From an uncultured bacterium (lineage in GTDB: Bacteria > Bdellovibrionota_C > UBA2361 > JANWWW01), in assembly GCA_938038205.1 (NCBI GenBank), contig CALHSA010000012.1, forward strand, positions 1-50,645: 50,645 nt of DNA, in the 5' to 3' direction. Position 1 is the first letter of the stretch, and every line of letters begins with the position of its first letter. The notes beneath the pieces were generated by a model, which was not told where the DNA came from, made no database searches, and was given only the letters and a program-made list of their open reading frames with translations. Below are positions 1-8,368 of the stretch, piece by piece. Both the position numbers and the translations under genes were made by a program.

Positions 1-1
1 A

Positions 2-754
2 ACTCCAACCATAACTCCAAGCCCTACACGTACTCCTAGTCCTACCCCAACTCCAAGCCTTACACCTACACCAACTTCAACCCCTTCACCAACGCCGACA
101 CCTACTCTAACACCTACTGCAAGTCCCACACGCACCCCCACCCCTACACCAACGCCAAAACTAACTCCAAGCCCTACACGTACTCCTAGTCCTACCCCAA
201 CTCCTAGCCCTACGCCTACTCCAACTTCGAGCCCAACTTTAACCCCAAGCCCTACACCATCTCCTGCTAATTACTACTGTCAAACTGCAGTATTCAGGAT
301 AGATAAAAGGAATTTAGATCATTTTGTAAGAGAGAGCAGGGGCTTAATTGCAGAAGCTGAAGAGTTTATGCTGTCTCTGTCGAGAGATAGAAAATATCGA
401 ACAAAAGTAACTCAAGTCGCTAAATCAGCAAAAGGAAATGGTCAGAAAATTTTTTCAGCGACTTGGAAAGAAATTTTCTCTTTACCTGATCAAGTGGATG
501 AAATTCTTATAAATGGTATGTGTGTTTATCCATGTGAACCTCAGAGTTTTGAGGAAGAAAAATTAAAATTTGCGCAAGCTAACAACGCAATAATTAGAGA
601 ATCTTTAAGAGTATTGAATGTCAAACTTCCCCAAAAAACCCCTGGAAACATTAAACAAAAAGTGGGGAAATATAGAAATACAATTTTGGCCCGCTCTACT
701 TTCTTTGTGAATTACTTGGATAACAAACTTCCACGAACTTTTTGTAAACAGTAA
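2..754 (+). CDS. Exported protein with Thr/Pro-repeat linker and C-terminal four-Cys helical domain (5' truncated)
   Basis: The reading frame is open from base 2, so the gene starts outside the window; the ATG at 368 lies inside the frame and is not the start. The first ~90 visible residues are almost only Thr, Pro and Ser ([11 protein letters not shown] type), a typical extended linker of exported or surface proteins. From about base 275 follows a ~165-residue charged, mostly helical domain with cysteines in YYC, GMC, YPC and TFC near the end. Their spacing is C-80-C-3-C-69-C and the protein stops two residues after the last Cys. The same spacing ends the proteins at 32284-33930 and 47867-48889. 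The N-terminal part, including any signal peptide, cannot be seen. Function is unknown; export is inferred from the linker and the even number of spaced cysteines. Confidence 0.75.
   Translation, partial: TPTITPSPTRTPSPTPTPSLTPTPTSTPSPTPTPTLTPTASPTRTPTPTPTPKLTPSPTRTPSPTPTPSPTPTPTSSPTLTPSPTPSPANYYCQTAVFRIDKRNLDHFVRESRGLIAEAEEFMLSLSRDRKYRTKVTQVAKSAKGNGQKIFSATWKEIFSLPDQVDEILINGMCVYPCEPQSFEEEKLKFAQANNAIIRESLRVLNVKLPQKTPGNIKQKVGKYRNTILARSTFFVNYLDNKLPRTFCKQ
12..204 (+). repeat. Imperfect Thr/Pro-coding repeats with an exact 43-bp direct repeat
   Basis: Bases 12-54 and 162-204 are identical over 43 bp and lie 150 bp apart, inside degenerate ACTCCA/CCTACA-type repeats that code for Thr-Pro-Ser. The offset is a multiple of three, so copy-number change would keep the reading frame. 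This suggests a recent internal duplication in the linker. Confidence 0.8.
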
Positions 755-797
755 GAGCAGGTGATTTTAAAAGGTAGACCTTGTAGAATTTTAACTA

Positions 798-2240
798 GTG
801 AGTGTTCGTACAAGGTTTGCTCCAAGTCCAACAGGGTATTTGCATATTGGTTCTGTTCGCACTGCCTTATACGCTTGGGCTTTAGCGAAGAAAAATAACG
901 GTAGCTTCATACTTCGAATAGAGGATACCGACAGAGAACGGTATGTTCCTAATTCAATTAAATTTATTATCCAAGAGTTAAACTGGCTTGGATTACAACC
1001 AACAGAAGGTCCAAGTAAGTCAGAATTAATTCAGGTCGGAGAGGATATTGAAGGCTTGAGCCTGGAATGGAGCAGCCACGGTGGACCATATATTCAAAGT
1101 TTAAGGAAAGATTTTTATAAAAGGTATGCTGAAGAGCTTCTTCAAGCAGGTTTTGCTTACAGATGTGAGTGTACACCCGAAATGCTAGAGAAAGAGAGAC
1201 GAGAGCAGATACTCGCAGGTAAAAGGCCTGGTTATAGTGGGAGATGCAGATATATAAACGTATCCCCAGAGAAACCGTATGCTATACGCTTGAAATTGCC
1301 CCAAAATTTTTCAGTTACAGCTAATGATGAAATTAGAGGCAAACTTAAATTTGAAAATCCTCCTTTAAGTGATCCAGTTTTACTGAAATCTGATGGTTTC
1401 CCTACATATCACTTAGCTGTAGTTGTTGACGATCATTTAATGAAAATTACTCATGTATTAAGAGGAGAGGAGTGGATATCAACATTCCCAATTCATTGGT
1501 ACTTATATGATCTGTTTGGTTGGGAGAAACCTAAATTCCTTCATTTGCCAGTCATACTTGGTGAGGATGGTAAAAAACTCTCAAAAAGGCACGGAGCACA
1601 AACAACAGCAGAGTTAAGAGAGGAAGGCTTTCTGCCAAGTGCAATCATAAATGCTTTAGCTTTGATTGGTTGGACCCATTCAAGCGGTCTAGAGATATTC
1701 TCAGTAGATGAGTTTTTAAGAGATTTTAGTTTGGAAAAGGTTCACTCAGCTTCAGGCATGTTCTCGCCAATTAAATTAAAGCGTATTAACCACGAGCATT
1801 TTAAGTTAATGCGGGTAGATGAATTTTTAGCTTTGATACAAAAAAACTTAGGATTAAGTTTACGGCTCTCCGAAAGTTATGTTAATGTTTTAAAAGAACG
1901 AACACATACACTCAAAGATCTTAGTCAGTTACTATGTTTTTTAATCTTTCCAAATGAATATGATTTTCAAGCTTTAGAGGATATAGATAAGCAATTGATA
2001 ATATCAACCCTTGAGCTCTTTAAAAAAACAGTAAACGAAAACCTTTCCAGAGACGAATTACAGGCTCAGATTAGTGCTATATCCGATTCCATTAACCTAC
2101 CAAAAAAGCATGTATTCAAGATCTTAAGAGTAGCTATTCTTCGACGTATGGAGACTCCACCTCTCATTGACACGATTCAAGAGTTCGGTTTTAATTGGAC
2201 TATAGATCAAATAAATCGATTTTTAAGTGAATTTCGATAA
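798..2240 (+). CDS. gltX: Glutamyl-tRNA synthetase
   Basis: Class I aminoacyl-tRNA synthetase that charges tRNA-Glu (or tRNA-Glu/Gln if nondiscriminating). The start is GTG at 798, giving MSVRTRFAPSPTG, the invariant N-terminus of the family. The HIGH motif appears as HIGS near residue 17, and the KMSKS loop as KLSKR near residue 260. Length (480 aa) is normal. One oddity is an extra stretch of roughly 15-20 residues between GLQPTEGP and GPYIQS, where most GltX proteins go directly from the EGP to the GPY segment. The stop overlaps the next gene's start by 14 bases, suggesting cotranscription. No second gltX or gatCAB is visible here, so discrimination against tRNA-Gln cannot be judged. Confidence 0.97.
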   Translation: MSVRTRFAPSPTGYLHIGSVRTALYAWALAKKNNGSFILRIEDTDRERYVPNSIKFIIQELNWLGLQPTEGPSKSELIQVGEDIEGLSLEWSSHGGPYIQSLRKDFYKRYAEELLQAGFAYRCECTPEMLEKERREQILAGKRPGYSGRCRYINVSPEKPYAIRLKLPQNFSVTANDEIRGKLKFENPPLSDPVLLKSDGFPTYHLAVVVDDHLMKITHVLRGEEWISTFPIHWYLYDLFGWEKPKFLHLPVILGEDGKKLSKRHGAQTTAELREEGFLPSAIINALALIGWTHSSGLEIFSVDEFLRDFSLEKVHSASGMFSPIKLKRINHEHFKLMRVDEFLALIQKNLGLSLRLSESYVNVLKERTHTLKDLSQLLCFLIFPNEYDFQALEDIDKQLIISTLELFKKTVNENLSRDELQAQISAISDSINLPKKHVFKILRVAILRRMETPPLIDTIQEFGFNWTIDQINRFLSEFR

Positions 2241-3735
2241 AAAAGCATTCTTTTCAGCAAGCGATGTCGAACAAGCGCCTCCTGATCCAGGAAATTTTCC
2301 ATTCACAAGAGGGATTTTTGCTGAGCTTTACAAGAAAAAACCTTGGACAATACGGCAGTACTCTGGCTTTGGAACTCCCGAACAAACAAATCAAAGATTC
2401 CACGAACTAATTAATAATGGACAAGAGGGTATAAGTATTGCATTTGACCTACCAACACAGATGGGCTTAGATGCTGATGATCCAAAAGCCGAGGGAGAGT
2501 TAGGTAAAGTTGGTGTATCTATTTCTACTCTCGAAGATTTCGAGATTTTACTCAAAGACATCCCCTTAGAAAGGATCTCGATTAGTATGACCATAAACTC
2601 AACGGCTCCGATACTAATGGGCTTTCTGATCAAACTGGCTGAAAAAAGAGGAGTGAGTTTGTCAAAACTTAGGGGTACAGTGCAAAATGACATTCTAAAA
2701 GAGTTTATAGCTAGAGGTACTCAGATATATCCATTGGAATGGAGTTTAAAACTCAACTCAGATCTATCAGAATACTGTATAAAAAATTTACCGAACTTTA
2801 ATTGGTCAAGCATTTCAGGTTATCACATTAGGGAGGCTGGGGCCTCTGCTGTACAAGAGCTTGCTTTTACGTTTATTAATGCATCAATTTACTTTGAGGA
2901 GTTAATACATAACAGAAATCTACCTCCCGAAGCAGTTTTTAGAAGAACTTCGTTTTTCTTTAACTGTATGTTAAATCTTTTTGAAGAAGTAGCTAAATTT
3001 AGAGCTGCTCGATCCATTTATGCAAAAATGGTCAGAGATGAATTTAATTGCTTAGATGAAAGCTGTCAAAAACTTAAGTTTCACACTCAAACTGGAGGTA
3101 GCGCTTTAACAAGTCAGGGATATTACAATAACATTGTTAGAGCTTGTATACAGTCTCTTGCTGCAGTTTTGGGTGGAACTCAAAGTTTACATTGTTCTAG
3201 TTTTGACGAAGCATTAGGTTTACCAACTGATGAAAGTGCTTTAGTTGCTTTGCGAACGCAACAGATAATTAGATATGAAACTGGGATAGTTGATGTAACA
3301 GATCCTCTGGGGGGAAGCTACTATGTTGAATGGTTAACAAACAAAATAGAAAAAGAAGTTACTAAATTAATTAAAGAAATCAAGGATATTGGAGCTTTAA
3401 ACTGTATAAAATCAGGTTACATAAAGAATTTGATTGAAAATAACGCTTATCAAATGCAGCTAGAGATTGAAAAAGGAGAGAGAATCATCGTTGGAGTTAA
3501 TAAATTTAGTGATTTTCAAAAACCCTACAAACCATTTAAAGTAGAAAATTCTGATCTTAATTACACAAAACAGAGACTTGAAAGATTTAAAAAACAGAGA
3601 GACTTAAAGAGAGTTAAAGAACTCATGGATTTACTTTCAAAGCAAAAGAGCGCAGACACGAATATTATGCCCTTTATTCTTCAGGCAATCGAGAACAAAT
3701 TAACTCTGGGAGAAATAAGTATGGCGTTAAGATAG
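2227..3735 (+). CDS. Methylmalonyl-CoA mutase, large (catalytic) subunit without B12-binding domain
   Basis: Interconverts methylmalonyl-CoA and succinyl-CoA using adenosylcobalamin. The GTG start at 2227 overlaps gltX. Family signatures are clear: QYSGFGTPEQTNQRF near residue 43, GISIAFDLPTQMG near 68, GKVGVSISTLEDF near 93, SISMTINSTAPI near 117, and the TGGSALTSQGYYNN and ALGLPTDESALVALRTQQI segments of the TIM barrel. At 502 aa it is the size of the separate alpha chain of two-component (archaeal-type) mutases. The C-terminal DxHxxG cobalamin-binding domain is absent and no such gene follows, so the small subunit must be elsewhere. Close relatives such as isobutyryl-CoA or ethylmalonyl-CoA mutase large subunits cannot be excluded. 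Confidence 0.9.
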   Translation: MNFDKKAFFSASDVEQAPPDPGNFPFTRGIFAELYKKKPWTIRQYSGFGTPEQTNQRFHELINNGQEGISIAFDLPTQMGLDADDPKAEGELGKVGVSISTLEDFEILLKDIPLERISISMTINSTAPILMGFLIKLAEKRGVSLSKLRGTVQNDILKEFIARGTQIYPLEWSLKLNSDLSEYCIKNLPNFNWSSISGYHIREAGASAVQELAFTFINASIYFEELIHNRNLPPEAVFRRTSFFFNCMLNLFEEVAKFRAARSIYAKMVRDEFNCLDESCQKLKFHTQTGGSALTSQGYYNNIVRACIQSLAAVLGGTQSLHCSSFDEALGLPTDESALVALRTQQIIRYETGIVDVTDPLGGSYYVEWLTNKIEKEVTKLIKEIKDIGALNCIKSGYIKNLIENNAYQMQLEIEKGERIIVGVNKFSDFQKPYKPFKVENSDLNYTKQRLERFKKQRDLKRVKELMDLLSKQKSADTNIMPFILQAIENKLTLGEISMALR

Positions 3736-3739
3736 TAAC

Positions 3740-4684
3740 TTGATTCGACTTAGTAAAAGCATTGTATCGAAATTTGAAGCTTTCTGCTTAGAGGTATTAT
3801 TTAAGCAATCAAATTTAATTAGCATTAAAAAATCTGGCTTACTAAAAAATCTTAGAGCCTTACACAATCGGTATATAAAACACAGAAAACCACTATATTC
3901 TGGAATAAAAGATTCCTTAGCTTATGCAATTTACTATGGTTTAATAACCTCTTTAAAGCTTTATCACATTCTATCTGAAATAAACTTAAAGCAAGTAAAA
4001 AAAATCCTCGATTTTGGAGCTGGCACCGGAGCTTCCTTGATTGCTTTGAAATTTTTAGAATACACCGGTGATTATTACGGCTATGACATCAATAGATTCA
4101 ATTTAAAAATTCTAAGTGAGTTTGCTAAGTGTGTCAATTTTAAGGTTCGGTATGGTACACATCTATTCAAAGATAAATATGATTTAATTTTGGTAATAAA
4201 TACTTTAAACGAATTAAAACATCCTAACGTATTAAAAAAAATAGTAACTTTACTAAGCTATGAGGGAATGTTAGTAATAGTAGAGCCAGGTGACAAAATT
4301 AGCGCACATAGGCTTGCCTCTACAAAACAAATGTTTGTTAATCTAGGACTTCATTGTATTTTTCCATGTGTCAATAACGCAAAATGTCCTTTAGTTAATT
4401 CAAATAATTGGTGTCATGCTCAAATTGAAATTGAAAGAGGGGATCTCCTACTAGAGATAGATAGAGCAGCTGGTTTAAACCACCATAGAGTAAAATACTC
4501 AATTTTAATTTTCTCGAAAATACAAAGAGATTTACCAACAGCTCGTGTAATAAATCTGATTAGCAAAGGGGGGAAACAGTTAATTCAGATCTGTAGAGGA
4601 GATCATATTCAAACCCTAAGCCTATCCAAAAAACTTAATGTTTTTGACGCTTTCGACGACGAATTTTTGGATAGCACTGTTTAG
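3740..4684 (+). CDS. Rsm22-like small-subunit ribosome methyltransferase family protein
   Basis: SAM-dependent methyltransferase-fold protein of the Rsm22/METTL17 family, linked to small ribosomal subunit assembly. A TTG at 3740 is used as start, four bases after the mutase stop. Visible are the SAM-binding motif ILDFGAGTGASLIAL (near residue 88), an acidic motif II (YGYDI), and the family's cysteine cluster near residues 203-225: FPC, KCPL and WCH. In METTL17 such cysteines bind an Fe-S cluster. The C-terminus has YSILIFSK, matching the family's SYLIL-type strand. Its 3' end overlaps the convergent rsfS by 50 bases. Neighbouring rsfS and rsmG support a ribosome-biogenesis role. Whether it really methylates RNA is not established for the family. 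Confidence 0.8.
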   Translation: MIRLSKSIVSKFEAFCLEVLFKQSNLISIKKSGLLKNLRALHNRYIKHRKPLYSGIKDSLAYAIYYGLITSLKLYHILSEINLKQVKKILDFGAGTGASLIALKFLEYTGDYYGYDINRFNLKILSEFAKCVNFKVRYGTHLFKDKYDLILVINTLNELKHPNVLKKIVTLLSYEGMLVIVEPGDKISAHRLASTKQMFVNLGLHCIFPCVNNAKCPLVNSNNWCHAQIEIERGDLLLEIDRAAGLNHHRVKYSILIFSKIQRDLPTARVINLISKGGKQLIQICRGDHIQTLSLSKKLNVFDAFDDEFLDSTV

Positions 4685-5033
4685 CTGCAAACCACAAATC
4701 CTCTAGTCTATAAAAATCTCGCATGGGTTTAGTCAAAATGTGAATCACGTAATCATAAAAATCAGCTAAAACCCATGAACCAGATTTATAGCCCTCAACA
4801 GCTCTAGGCTTAATAATTGATGATAAATCTCTCTCTAACCTATTCCATATTCCCTGGCTGTGTTTTTCACTTCGGCTTGAGCAGATTACTACATAGTCTG
4901 TTATGTCTGAAACCCCTTTAACATCATAAGCAACAATATCCTCTGCACCAGCCTCAATTAATGTATCAATGATTTGCTTAAGAGCACGCTGCCCGTTAGT
5001 TAAACTTTTATTAAACTTCTTAACAACTCTCAT
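4635..5033 (-). CDS. rsfS: Ribosomal silencing factor RsfS
   Basis: RsfS (Iojap/DUF143 family) binds ribosomal protein uL14 and blocks subunit joining when nutrients are short. Family landmarks are present in order: AGAEDIVAYDV, SDITDYVVICSSRSEKH, VEGYKSGSWVLADFYDYVIHIL and REFY-like RDFYRLEDLWF. The ATG at 5033 (MRVVKKF) is chosen; an in-frame TTG at 5045 would add four residues. The tail is strongly basic (RRRKRQK) and overlaps the convergent Rsm22-like gene. In many bacteria rsfS sits beside nadD or rlmH; here the neighbours are rRNA methyltransferases. Confidence 0.95.
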   Translation of the reverse strand: MRVVKKFNKSLTNGQRALKQIIDTLIEAGAEDIVAYDVKGVSDITDYVVICSSRSEKHSQGIWNRLERDLSSIIKPRAVEGYKSGSWVLADFYDYVIHILTKPMRDFYRLEDLWFAAKQCYPKIRRRKRQKH

Positions 5034-5169
5034 CTGCAAGTTCAAAAATTTATTCTAGAACTGATCAAATAAAAGAGCACAGAAGTACCTTTTAAACTGA
5101 CTGATTTGACAAAAATTAAACAAGCATTACGCAAACTTACTCTATAATTATATTTTACCGTAAAAAATT

Positions 5170-5808
5170 ATGAATCCAATAGAAAAACTTATTGATCGAA
5201 AAATAGAAGAAACTGAATTTGAGTTACTCATAAAGCTCAAAGATGAGATTTATAAGCTTAATAATCACCTAAATCTAACTCGAATACCTGAGGATCTATT
5301 CTTTCAACGACACGTAATTGACAGCTTACTTCTACAACCTTTTTTAATCGCTCTTAATCCAAAATCTGTTTTAGACTTCGGCACTGGAGCTGGTTTTCCT
5401 GGCATTCCGTTGGCAATATTTAATCCTAATATCGAATTTTTTCTGTATGACAAGAGTAAAAAAAAATTAGGAGCAGTAAATAAAATCGTAAAGTTTCTAA
5501 AATTAAAAAACGTTTGTGTTACGGAAAAAGAACATAAAACTGAACTTGTAGTAAGTCGTGCTGTAGCAATGACAGATGAATTAATCTCAATAACCAAAAA
5601 TTTATTTAGTATGTGTGGTCTTGCTATTAAGTCCATTCGAGTGCTTGATGAATTAAAGGTATTAAACAATACGCTTTACTGTAAGGTATTTTCTCATCAG
5701 ATTTTAGAATACCCATATAATAGCGTTGTGCTAATGTACTCTAACACTGAAATCTCGGTAGAGCCTCGTAATTTTCAGCTGATATGGACAAACACCCCTT
5801 TTAAGTAA
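5170..5808 (+). CDS. rsmG: 16S rRNA (guanine527-N7)-methyltransferase RsmG
   Basis: RsmG (GidB) methylates N7 of G527 in 16S rRNA; its loss gives low-level streptomycin resistance in other bacteria. Diagnostic segments are NHLNLTRIPEDLFFQRHVIDSLLL, the SAM loop VLDFGTGAGFPGIPLAIFNP (near residue 75), and a Asp-containing strand after it. The later SRAVA motif is the family's characteristic VSRAVA. Length is 212 aa, normal. The 3' end overlaps the convergent RlmI-like gene by 34 bases. The 136-bp gap to rsfS probably holds promoters for both directions. Confidence 0.95.
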   Translation: MNPIEKLIDRKIEETEFELLIKLKDEIYKLNNHLNLTRIPEDLFFQRHVIDSLLLQPFLIALNPKSVLDFGTGAGFPGIPLAIFNPNIEFFLYDKSKKKLGAVNKIVKFLKLKNVCVTEKEHKTELVVSRAVAMTDELISITKNLFSMCGLAIKSIRVLDELKVLNNTLYCKVFSHQILEYPYNSVVLMYSNTEISVEPRNFQLIWTNTPFK

Positions 5809-6905
5809 AGGGTGGGAGGTATATTTATCTTGAAAGGATGATCAGGAGATTGAAATAAACGGGCTAACACCCTCGGCAGTCGAAAATTATTTTTCAAAGC
5901 TTCCTGATAAATAATTCTTTCTAAATCAGACAAGGAAACATGGTGGGAGCAAGAAAAAAGTAAGAGAAAACCATCCTTGCTTAAAAAATTTAAACAACCT
6001 CTGACTAACCTTCGATATGCAACAATTGCAGTTGGTAAGTGCTTTTTCGATCGTGTAAAAGCAGGAGGATCACAAATTATAAAGTCAAAAGAGTGCCTTA
6101 ACTTTTGTTTCAAGAATTCAAAAACATTCTGTTGATAAATTTCAACTCTATCAAAGGAAATATTATTCAGTTCTAAGTTGCGTTTTAAGCATTCAAGACT
6201 TTTACTGGATTCATCAACAAAAACAACCTTTTTACAACCGGCTTTAAGGGCATTCAAACCAAAACCACCTGAATAACAAAAAAGATCTAACACAGTTTCA
6301 TTTCCTCTTAAGATATCTCTAAGAAATTTTCTGTTTATTCGCTGATCCAAGTACAATCCAGTTTTCTGAGGTGAGGCAAAATTCACCTCATAAAGTACAT
6401 CATGCTCTTTTACGATTTTTGAGATGCTCGCCTGTATTGGACTATCTCCAAATTTAAATACGATATGCCGAGGATTCAACTCTTGAGTAATTACACTTTC
6501 TATTAGCTCAATATGCTTATACAATCCCTTTGATGTTAAGTGAATCACAACTAAATCATCATACTTATCAATAATAAGCCCCGGAACATCATCTGCTTCA
6601 CTAAAAAAAACCCTAAAAGCATTAGAATCAATCTTTATTTTCGAACGAATCCTAATTGAGGTTGTTAGAGCCCTTTTTATATGTTCCGAAATGAGATTAG
6701 TATCAGCTGAAAAAACTTTAAGCGGAACCTTGGAGTCAAGACCTTCAAAATAAGCATAATAAATCTTGCCTTTTACTGATATACTTACCACATCTCCAAC
6801 TTTTTTTTTTCTTAGAATAGTAAGGCCCTGTTCAGAGATAAAATCAGCCCTAACCCAAGGTAGAAATTTAAGTGCTTTTTGATTTAAATAAATTATTTCT
6901 TCCAC
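5775..6905 (-). CDS. RlmI-like class I SAM-dependent rRNA methyltransferase
   Basis: Resembles RlmI/YccW, which makes m5C1962 in 23S rRNA. An N-terminal PUA-like segment (residues ~1-75) precedes an EEHI-type linker, with DVPGLIIDKYDD near 107, and the methyltransferase domain. The latter has TGLYLDQR, VLDLFCYSGGFGLNAL (SAM binding, near 210), CDPPAF (near 280) and the catalytic FSCSHH (near 320). This set is diagnostic for the COG1092 family. Length 376 aa is typical. Its start overlaps the end of gnd by 13 bases, so the two are probably cotranscribed. The exact target base is inferred only from family membership. Confidence 0.88.
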   Translation of the reverse strand: MEEIIYLNQKALKFLPWVRADFISEQGLTILRKKKVGDVVSISVKGKIYYAYFEGLDSKVPLKVFSADTNLISEHIKRALTTSIRIRSKIKIDSNAFRVFFSEADDVPGLIIDKYDDLVVIHLTSKGLYKHIELIESVITQELNPRHIVFKFGDSPIQASISKIVKEHDVLYEVNFASPQKTGLYLDQRINRKFLRDILRGNETVLDLFCYSGGFGLNALKAGCKKVVFVDESSKSLECLKRNLELNNISFDRVEIYQQNVFEFLKQKLRHSFDFIICDPPAFTRSKKHLPTAIVAYRRLVRGCLNFLSKDGFLLLFSCSHHVSLSDLERIIYQEALKNNFRLPRVLARLFQSPDHPFKINIPPTLYLKGVFVHIS

Positions 6906-8278
6906 TCAATGTTTGTGAGTTGACCTGAGCCATCCAGGTATACTCCATGTCTACCAAAGAAATCTCTCATTGCCTGGATAAGGCTGAAACCAAGCCTTTT
7001 GTTGCTGAAAGCTCCTAGCAGATAATTATACACTGAGAATATTACAGGAGCATATGAGTAAGAATCACTCACACAATTCACAAAATGCGTCAATGATCTA
7101 AATTTATCCTGAATCGAAGGGGAAAATCTTTCCACAAGATTCATATTTGATAATAAATCCAAGTAATTTGAGTTGTGAAACATCTGTGAAAGCTGGTTTA
7201 AATGAGAGGCTGCTAAGATGCAGCCAGCCCTCCAAACTTTAAAAACTAAAGATACATCTATCTTATAACCCAAATTTCTGTTTGCATGCGCAATCAACCT
7301 GAGTGCCTGATCATAAAAACACAAATAACACAAATTGAGAACATCATAGAGGATCTCCACACTTGGTGGTTTTAAAACCGAATTGTTAAAAACTTTGATT
7401 CCTGGACTTGAACGAAGACTGTTAAAATAAGTGCTTAGCTGTCTCGCCTCTACTGCACAGGTTATGCTAGGAACTCCTACCCCCCAATCTAATGATACTT
7501 GTGAACACCATTTCCCAGTTCCTTTTTGACCTGCCTCATCCACTATTCGATGAAGAATTCTATTCTCTAAATCATACTCTAGAATATTTATACAAATTCC
7601 TAAAAGATAACTGCTCATACCTCTATGCTCTAGCTCTCTAAGTTTTTGTATGATCTCTGCTTGCTCTTCTTTAAGGTTAAATAATAGAGTTATTATTTCA
7701 GTCAAACTTTGCATTACCGCATACTCAATTGCATTATGAATCATCTTTACAAAATGCCCTGCCCCATCTCCTTCAAAATAACCCAAACAAAATTCATCAC
7801 CAAATCTTGCACTAACCAGTTTAAGTACATCAAAAACTTGAGCTGGGAAATTACTTCCCCCTAGGACCAGACTTGGACCATGCCTAGCTCCCTCTTCACC
7901 ACCAGAAATTCCACAATCAACAAAATTAAATTTATTTCTGTACCTTTGATGCCTATCTCTTGAATCTAAGAAATAAGAGTTCCCTAGATCAACAACGTAA
8001 TCCTCTGAATCAAGTAATTTAGACAACTCATTAAGTACAACCTCTACAGCCTCACTTTTAATTAAAAGGAGAATAATTCGGGGACGTTCCAATGATGAGA
8101 TAAAATCATTCAAGTTCTCAAATCCTACTAAATTGGGGTGTTGATTTTCTTTTAAGAAAGAGTACGTAACAGAAGGAGTTCGATTAAATACAGAAACGGT
8201 AACTCCTTTGTCAACAAAATTTAATGCAAGATTTTTACCCATTGTAGACAGTCCAAAAATACCAACTCTATTAGTCAT
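6893..8278 (-). CDS. gnd: 6-phosphogluconate dehydrogenase (decarboxylating)
   Basis: Oxidative pentose phosphate enzyme, converting 6-phosphogluconate to ribulose 5-phosphate with NADP+. The ATG at 8278 gives MTNRVGIFGLSTMGKNLALNF with the Rossmann motif at the correct distance; an upstream ATG at 8326 would add 16 non-family residues. Further motifs: CGISGGEEGARHGPSLVLGG, the catalytic HFVKMIHNAIEY (Lys and His present; usual HNGIEY has Gly where this has Ala), DEAGQKGTGKW, and the C-terminal RDFFGRHGVYLDGSG. The 461-aa length fits the long bacterial form. No zwf or pgl lies nearby. The divergent protease gene shares the upstream spacer. Confidence 0.95.
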   Translation of the reverse strand: MTNRVGIFGLSTMGKNLALNFVDKGVTVSVFNRTPSVTYSFLKENQHPNLVGFENLNDFISSLERPRIILLLIKSEAVEVVLNELSKLLDSEDYVVDLGNSYFLDSRDRHQRYRNKFNFVDCGISGGEEGARHGPSLVLGGSNFPAQVFDVLKLVSARFGDEFCLGYFEGDGAGHFVKMIHNAIEYAVMQSLTEIITLLFNLKEEQAEIIQKLRELEHRGMSSYLLGICINILEYDLENRILHRIVDEAGQKGTGKWCSQVSLDWGVGVPSITCAVEARQLSTYFNSLRSSPGIKVFNNSVLKPPSVEILYDVLNLCYLCFYDQALRLIAHANRNLGYKIDVSLVFKVWRAGCILAASHLNQLSQMFHNSNYLDLLSNMNLVERFSPSIQDKFRSLTHFVNCVSDSYSYAPVIFSVYNYLLGAFSNKRLGFSLIQAMRDFFGRHGVYLDGSGQLTNIEWKK

Positions 8279-8306
8279 ATATTTTGTTTGATATAATACT
8301 TCATTA
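8279..8306. promoter_or_regulatory. Divergent promoter region between gnd and the protease gene
   Basis: The short AT-rich spacer contains TATAAT at 8292-8297 on the plus strand, and its complement offers TATTAT-like -10 sequences for gnd. No convincing -35 element was found for either direction. Confidence 0.35.
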
Positions 8307-8368
8307 ATGAGTTCTCTTAGGATCATTTTTTTTTATCCCTGGCATTAATCTCTGAAGACTCAAAAATC

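Noticed and set aside
5106-5148. Standard promoter TTGACA...TATAAT before rsmG
   Set aside because: Both boxes are perfect, but they are 31 bp apart, too far for a normal sigma-70 promoter; only the TATAAT at 5143 may be used.
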